Assembly (NCBI RefSeq): GCF_000003605.2
Contig: NW_003156516.1
Location: 1-25,839 of the forward strand
From: Saccoglossus kowalevskii
Taxonomy: Eukaryota; Hemichordata; Enteropneusta; Harrimaniidae
Reading direction: 5' to 3'
Length of the DNA: 25,839 bases
Shown: positions 21,501 through 25,839 of the stretch, piece by piece
Layout of the letters: every line of letters starts with the position of its first letter
Numbering within the stretch: the first letter of the stretch is position 1
Program-made: the position numbers and the translations under genes
Notes under the pieces: generated by a model
What the model saw: the letters and a program-made list of their open reading frames with translations, nothing else
Told to the model about the DNA's origin: nothing
Databases searched by the model: none

Positions 21501-24345
21501 GGGGAAATCCGATAACCCCGTGACAGTTCTCGGTATGAAATGGGACACAAATCGCGACATACTACAATGTAAACAAATCGAGTTGCCTAGTAACGACCCA
21601 CTGATTACCAAACGTGACATTGTTAGTTACACCGCTAGTTTGTATGACCCATTGGGTTTGTTGACGCCCGCGCATATCGCCGCTAAACGATTAATACAAA
21701 CGTTATGGAAACAGAATCAACACTGGGACACTCCTATCTCTGATAATTTACGCAACGATTGGGAAGTAATCGCCGAAAACCTCCACTCCGCCTCCAAGAT
21801 AAACGTGAGAAGACGCTATTTCAATGAAACGGACAATACTGTCAACAACGAAGTTGAAATACATGCGTTCGCGGATGCGTCTGACAAAGCATACGGTGGA
21901 GTTGTATACGTAAAATCAGGAAATGGAACTTCGCTCGCCATGTCTAAGACACGCGTAACTCCAGTAAATAACCAGACATTGACCTTACCAAGGTTAGAAT
22001 TGATGGGAGCCGTAATTGCTACGCGGTTGAGCAAATTTGTATCTACAGCACTGTCTACAAAGTATAATGTTGCAAAACAGTTTTTCTGGTCGGACTCACA
22101 GATCGTTTTGCACTGGTTAAATGCACGCGGAAAACAGGACACTTTCACTGCAAATCGCGTAAGTGAAATCGTCAGTTTACCACAAGAGTTTAAGTACGTG
22201 CCGACCAAATGCAATCCAGCAGACCTGCTTACTCGCGGTATCACCTCCAAGGAATTACGCGATTCTGAATTGTGGTGGAAAGGTCCTCCGTGGCTGGGAA
22301 ATCGTGATTTTTGGCCAACATGCGAGTTGTTTGACAAGCCAAACATATCTGTCAATCACGTAGCATTGACACCAACTGGGGACATCGATTTCGCGCCGCT
22401 AGTTCATCAGGATATCCCCGCTACCTATGTCAACAAAGAATCAATGACGTCATCATTAGATAGAAGCCCCGCAGTGACGTCACATACCCGGGAAAGCCTT
22501 ACCCGTGAGAATACTCCGTCGGTACCAGTCGGCAGTCACAATGCATCGCGCACCGTAAACACTAAGGAAGTACCTGTTGGATTACAATATGTGATCAATC
22601 TGGATGATTACAATAACAATTACAACAAACTTTTGCGAATTACTGCTTATGTGTTGAGATTCGTACAACTACTGAAATCGAAAGAGAAATGCACCCAAGA
22701 TAAACCCAGTGCCACGGAATTAAATAATGCAGAAATACACTGGATTACTGACATTCAACATGAACACTTTGCTGATATATTCGTGTCTACCAAAAATGAC
22801 AATAAGAAATACGGCCATCTTAGAAGCCAACTAAAGCTATTTATTGCCGAGGATAAATTACTACGCCTAGGCGGTCGTCTTCAATACGCAGATCTACCTT
22901 ATGATACCAAACACCCGATATTGTTACCACGTGATCATCAGTTAACCCGACTTATTGTACGAGCTACACATGATCGTATCATGCACCGCGGACCCCAGTC
23001 TACGGTTAACGCCTTGCGAGATCGCTATTGGATAAATTCTATACGCCGCGTTGTGAATCACGTGCTCCACAAGTGTGTGGTCTGCCGGAAAGTCAGCGGA
23101 CCAGCTTACGCAAAACCGATATCTACTCCGCTCCCAGAATGTCGTGTAACCGCGACACCTCCATTTCGAATCAGCGGTATTGATTATACTGGCGCCTTAT
23201 ACGTGAGAAGCGCACCCAACAAAACAGTAACTAAAGCGTATGTTTGTCTGTTTACATGCGCGACTACAAGGGCAGTTCACCTTGAACTCGTACCGGACAT
23301 GTCTACCCGATCTTTCCTGCTAGCTTTTCGCCGATTCGCTGCCCGCCGCTCAACTCCATCAATGTTAATATCGGACAATGCTACTACATTTATTTCCGCA
23401 GCTCACGAACTGAGACGACTAATGAACGACCCCGAAGTTCAAGCATTGTTAGCGCATCACCGTACAATGTGGAAGTTTATCCCGAAACGCGCGCCATGGG
23501 TAGGCGGCTTCTACGAGCGTATGATTGGAATAACCAAATCAACTTTAAAGAAAGTACTGGGAAAAGCATGCGTGACGTTTGACGAACTGCAAACTATATT
23601 AACAGAGGTAGAATCTGTCATAAATGACCGCCCGTTGACGCACATCGCTAGCCACGCAGACGACTTGGTACCACTTACCCCATCTCACCTTATGATCGGG
23701 AGAAATGTATACAGTCTACCGTATGACGCGTCAAACCACCTGAGTGATCCTATCGCTCTAACTCATCATAATGTAAATCTTCGCTTTGAACATTTGGCAA
23801 AACTACAACGCCAATTTGGGAAAAGGTGGTCAGCCGAGTATCTCACCGCGCTCCGAGAACGCCACACTCACACCGCCGGAGGTGTGAAAAACAACACTAT
23901 AAAAGTGGGCGACATTGTACTCGTTCATAGCGACGTGGAGAAACGAGTGAATTGGCACATGGCAAAAGTTACCCGCTTACTACCCGGCAAAGATGGACTT
24001 GTACGTGTCGTCGAAATCAAGACCAAACTTGGAAAAACAAATCGTCCCGTTAATAAGTTGTATTTATTGGAGACGAGTCAAGTCGAAGAACAACGGACTA
24101 GCGCCATACAGTCGCCACCAACCGTCCCGGGTGTCAACAACGAACAGCTGACTGAGGGAAATCCAACTATGACGTCACCAGTTACCGAGAAACCCCCGAA
24201 TCAGAACGGTGTCCCAGAAGACGCAACTGAGGACAGAGCAGACCAAATGTCCCCCACCATGAATTCAAACACAACGCAGTCATCGCGACCACGGAGAGAA
24301 GCATTTGAAGTCGCCAACCTGCGTCTGACGTACAATAATAAATGA
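18541..24345 (+). CDS. gag-pol: BEL/Pao gag-pol polyprotein, copy 2 (1934 aa, intact)
   Basis: Same length, domain order and catalytic residues as copy 1; the first ATG is at 18541, with an open frame back to a TTG at 18511. I count 14 residue differences from copy 1: D211N, E949K (ten residues after YVDD), K1069N, T1099N, L1182F (next to the RNase H WSDS motif), S1257F, Q1315H, D1864G, D1866N, G1883E, E1888Q, V1900A, K1907M and M1930T. None alters a catalytic or zinc-binding residue. Half lie in the last 71 residues. The stop is TGA here, TAA in copy 1. Both ORFs being open indicates recent spread or homogenisation by conversion. Confidence 0.95.
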   Translation: MTKLNQLRKKRDKARRVLVNALEPEEDSIRTFNSQQDKPSAYEQIASRLSRLHRLEEDSIAAHRELYDHLEVDDPEFDEVIKDNQELSNRCARVDSFVEKHRVVYNQSQQSQINASARNQSHNSADQHVQFPPSLTYRSSMQLPKLEIPKFSGDALEWNQFHDNFSSAIDSDDRLSEVQKLTYLKSFLTDEAKRTIDGLQTTQANYKIAFNLLKERYGQPKMIIDAHMRSLWALPAPNNDPTSLRRFHDEVETTIRGLRVLHMNESSYGALLIPMLLDKLPITFQQQLARNHGDDDWTLTELTAAMRAEIRALSVGNKFSTLSCDDETDTKSTVAAFYTNTHAKKPHKPRKPAYKPPAERKCVYCQEMHNPTSCVKVATPELRLQYVKTNQLCFNCLGSHKANSCKSKYSCKICKKRHHTSLHRHNKQSNDNSSNNSGSETPPVSVNFTHASQKLANRSDRYSGDRNITPSNPPNRVLLKTATIPVSYRGKMVYATALFDEGADRSFVTHNLAQRLNANVHFTEQLRLKSFNNPDAECKSVPCTTLQLHTRDGQKKPIDVLYVKEISDKLTNVVTTNITNMPHLRGLNLAQKPMPSESTIRIDILIGADKYWDYVRNHVIRGPGPTAVDSVFGYLLSGPVDRNHVTRAAAFTGQTHVRNTRSNSVTAFHFTAEIQALRTSQVLDKNIASFWDLESIGIREQINQDPVTVGHTEQYKQYSQNCLDVVNGRFSAKLPWKPNHDPLPTNYYATEQRTRNMVRKLPRDIIQAYDKVITDQLDKGYIEKVVPDNNNTGHYLPHRAIKRESSASTPIRVVYDCSAKSGAGQPSLNDCLEIGPHLLNDLTGILLRFRANPVAITSDIEKAFLQIGLSTEDRQYTKFLWLSDIKDVNSDFSTYQFCSVLFGASPSPFILNAAIKTLIDNNTDVPAANDLQQNIYVDDVVTGSTNTSKAIQYYHDATQLLATRGFNLRSWSSNDAAIRELAAHDGRGKSDNPVTVLGMKWDTNRDILQCKQIELPSNDPLITKRDIVSYTASLYDPLGLLTPAHIAAKRLIQTLWKQNQHWDTPISDNLRNDWEVIAENLHSASKINVRRRYFNETDNTVNNEVEIHAFADASDKAYGGVVYVKSGNGTSLAMSKTRVTPVNNQTLTLPRLELMGAVIATRLSKFVSTALSTKYNVAKQFFWSDSQIVLHWLNARGKQDTFTANRVSEIVSLPQEFKYVPTKCNPADLLTRGITSKELRDSELWWKGPPWLGNRDFWPTCELFDKPNISVNHVALTPTGDIDFAPLVHQDIPATYVNKESMTSSLDRSPAVTSHTRESLTRENTPSVPVGSHNASRTVNTKEVPVGLQYVINLDDYNNNYNKLLRITAYVLRFVQLLKSKEKCTQDKPSATELNNAEIHWITDIQHEHFADIFVSTKNDNKKYGHLRSQLKLFIAEDKLLRLGGRLQYADLPYDTKHPILLPRDHQLTRLIVRATHDRIMHRGPQSTVNALRDRYWINSIRRVVNHVLHKCVVCRKVSGPAYAKPISTPLPECRVTATPPFRISGIDYTGALYVRSAPNKTVTKAYVCLFTCATTRAVHLELVPDMSTRSFLLAFRRFAARRSTPSMLISDNATTFISAAHELRRLMNDPEVQALLAHHRTMWKFIPKRAPWVGGFYERMIGITKSTLKKVLGKACVTFDELQTILTEVESVINDRPLTHIASHADDLVPLTPSHLMIGRNVYSLPYDASNHLSDPIALTHHNVNLRFEHLAKLQRQFGKRWSAEYLTALRERHTHTAGGVKNNTIKVGDIVLVHSDVEKRVNWHMAKVTRLLPGKDGLVRVVEIKTKLGKTNRPVNKLYLLETSQVEEQRTSAIQSPPTVPGVNNEQLTEGNPTMTSPVTEKPPNQNGVPEDATEDRADQMSPTMNSNTTQSSRPRREAFEVANLRLTYNNK

Positions 24346-24571
24346 ACTGACATTTATTCATTTCTCAATTACAAATATGAGTATATTGATCTCAGTTTGA
24401 CGTTATTATGTTTGAAACTTCCCATACTATGAGCTATAGTATTACGTTCATGTTCATTTCATTGACAGGGTATTTGTTAATTCTGAACAATTGATTCATG
24501 TTTATGTTACAGACTTTACTTTTACTGTGAAATCGTCAATAATTGAGGCCATTTTGTCGGCCCCCGGAATA
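24346..24571 (+). other. 3' untranslated stretch and plus-strand priming region, copy 2
   Basis: Equivalent to 17816-18041, with two substitutions (TTTGACG versus TTTGATG; GTTCATG versus GTTAATG). It has no ORF and ends with the same CGGCCCCCGGAATA before LTR3. Confidence 0.6.
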
Positions 24572-25013
24572 TGTCGCGCGGAGATCGAAAATTCCCATTT
24601 ATTGTGCAATTATTGATCGATGGTTATACACATGTTTTTATGTTCTAGTTCGTGTTTATAGTTACTTATACATGTTTCTCTGATTACGATCCGGCCTTTA
24701 GTCGCTGAGTTATAAGCATTACAAGTTTAGAAACAAACACAATCTTACCAGATTGACCATTTTAAAAGTCGGACCCATTGCGAACGTAGGAGAAGTAATC
24801 TCAACGATCACGCGCTATACACGCAAAAACACGCGTCCGACCGAAAGCACGTTTCACTTGTGAGTCTTGTTAGTTTTGTCTTGTACACAACGTTCATCCA
24901 GTTTCTAAATAAACGGAGTAGTCCTTCATTTTGACTGACTTCGCATACTGAGATTGTCTTGCTGTGTGTTAATAAGGGAAAGGACCTGTGCTGGACTTTA
25001 TCCGTCCACAACA
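24572..25013 (+). repeat. LTR3 (442 bp), shared by copies 2 and 3
   Basis: TGTCGC...ACAACA ends; full-length like LTR1, without the 15-bp deletion of LTR2. One A shorter than LTR1 in the CGCAAAAACACG run, and with TACACATG for TACAAATG. AATAAA at 24908-24913. Confidence 0.93.
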
Positions 25014-25084
25014 TATGGTGCCGAGACCAGGATTATTGACACTTTTGTTCTTCGTTGTCCGGATACAACAATCTAGCTACAGCC

Positions 25085-25839
25085 ATGACAAAGCTCAACC
25101 AACTAAGGAAGAAGCGGGACAAAGCTAGAAGGGTGCTTGTTAATGCACTAGAACCTGAAGAGGACTCAATTCGCACCTTCAATAGCCAACAAGACAAACC
25201 GTCAGCCTACGAACAAATAGCAAGTCGACTGTCGCGCCTACATCGACTAGAAGAAGACTCTATCGCCGCGCATCGTGAATTGTACGACCACTTAGAAGTA
25301 GATGATCCAGAATTCGACGAGGTTATAAAGGATAACCAGGAACTGTCCAACAGATGTGCTCGGGTCGATTCGTTCGTCGAGAAACATCGAGTTGTTTACA
25401 ATCAATCGCAACAAAGTCAAATCAACGCCAGTGCGCGTAACCAGTCTCATAATTCTGCGGACCAACATGTTCAATTCCCACCATCACTGACATACAGATC
25501 GTCTATGCAACTACCTAAATTGGAAATCCCTAAATTCAGCGGAGACGCACTCGAGTGGAACCAGTTTCACGACAATTTCTCATCTGCGATCGACAGTGAT
25601 GACCGATTATCCGAAGTTCAGAAACTCACCTATTTGAAGAGTTTCCTCACAGACGAGGCCAAACGGACAATAGATGGCTTACAAACTACACAAGCCAACT
25701 ATAAAATCGCCTTCGATTTATTGAAAGAGCGCTACGGACAACCCAAGATGATTATCGACGCTCACATGCGGTCACTTTGGGCGCTACCGGCACCGAACAA
25801 CGATCCCACGAGTCTGCGACGCTTCTACGATGAGGTCGA
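25085..25839 (+). CDS. gag-pol: BEL/Pao gag-pol polyprotein, copy 3 (5' part only)
   Basis: The frame is open from the ATG at 25085 to the window edge (251 codons and two bases), covering the N-terminal helical region and most of the DUF1759 gag domain. Within this part it keeps Asp211 like copy 1 but shares CGTCGAG with copy 2 where copy 1 has CGTGGAG. It has its own changes, including H248Y near the edge. This mixture of shared states suggests conversion or recombination among copies, though few sites are available. Whether the pol part is intact cannot be seen. Confidence 0.9.
   Translation, partial: MTKLNQLRKKRDKARRVLVNALEPEEDSIRTFNSQQDKPSAYEQIASRLSRLHRLEEDSIAAHRELYDHLEVDDPEFDEVIKDNQELSNRCARVDSFVEKHRVVYNQSQQSQINASARNQSHNSADQHVQFPPSLTYRSSMQLPKLEIPKFSGDALEWNQFHDNFSSAIDSDDRLSEVQKLTYLKSFLTDEAKRTIDGLQTTQANYKIAFDLLKERYGQPKMIIDAHMRSLWALPAPNNDPTSLRRFYDEV

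Larger units (their letters stand above)
18042..24571 (+). mobile_element. BEL/Pao retrotransposon, copy 2 (LTR2 plus internal region; 3' LTR is LTR3)
   Basis: The repeat period from LTR2 to LTR3 is 6530 bp. The element includes LTR2, its own primer binding site (18472-18489), an intact gag-pol ORF and a 3' stretch identical to copy 1 except for two substitutions. LTR3 (24572-25013) closes it and simultaneously opens copy 3. Orientation and LTR sharing make this a head-to-tail array, not two independent insertions, which would each have flanking target duplications. Confidence 0.93.
24572..25839 (+). mobile_element. BEL/Pao retrotransposon, copy 3 (cut by window end)
   Basis: LTR3 is followed directly by the same primer binding site (25016-25033) and the start of gag in the same orientation, so the array continues beyond the window. 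Its far end, and any target-site duplication of CATAA, are not visible. Confidence 0.9.

Noticed and set aside
11497-25839. Pure assembly duplication of one element
   Set aside because: The copies differ from each other at dozens of bases and in the LTR2 deletion, so they are not one sequence duplicated by software. Mis-joining of several real copies still cannot be excluded without reads.

Overview
The window looks like nuclear DNA from an invertebrate animal, most plausibly a marine invertebrate such as a mollusc, although the species cannot be fixed from sequence alone. The reasons are the AT-rich flank with GT-AG exon remnants, a very long minisatellite, and BEL/Pao LTR retrotransposons, a superfamily restricted to animals. 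Nothing is bacterial: there are no operons and no ribosome binding sites.

Region 1 (1-4716) is AT-rich and mostly non-coding. It holds a minus-strand fragment resembling 5S rRNA (about 377-409), a two-exon remnant resembling the C-terminal part of an integrase-core-like cellular gene family and broken by an in-frame stop (847-1358), a promoter-like patch with E-box, YY1-type and CCAAT motifs (about 2550-2900), and three exon-like segments on the minus strand (3539-4720) that may be the 3' end of an unidentified gene.

Region 2 (4717-11496) is one uninterrupted minisatellite of a 38-bp unit: 178 full units plus 16 bp. Every phase point checked shows no net insertion or deletion. Rare variants recur at exact multiples of 38 bp and reveal higher-order blocks of about 16-18 units and a block repeated at exactly 100 units.

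Region 3 (11497-25839) is a head-to-tail run of BEL/Pao retrotransposons that share LTRs: LTR1, internal copy 1, LTR2, internal copy 2, LTR3, internal copy 3 (cut by the window edge). The first LTR abuts the minisatellite directly. Both complete copies have an unbroken 1934-codon gag-pol ORF with DUF1759 gag, three zinc knuckles, an aspartic protease carrying an unusual D-E-G triad, RT with YVDD, RNase H, an HHCC/DDE integrase and a DUF5641 C-terminus; no env is seen. Each copy has its own primer binding site and LTR polyadenylation signal, so each looks potentially autonomous and young. The two ORFs differ at 14 residues, half of them in the last 71, where a patch of about 310 bp is roughly ten times more divergent than the rest.

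I found no defence or metabolic gene system. The most notable feature is the combination of a strictly phased 38-bp array with a multi-copy, LTR-sharing, apparently intact BEL/Pao array inserted at or in it.
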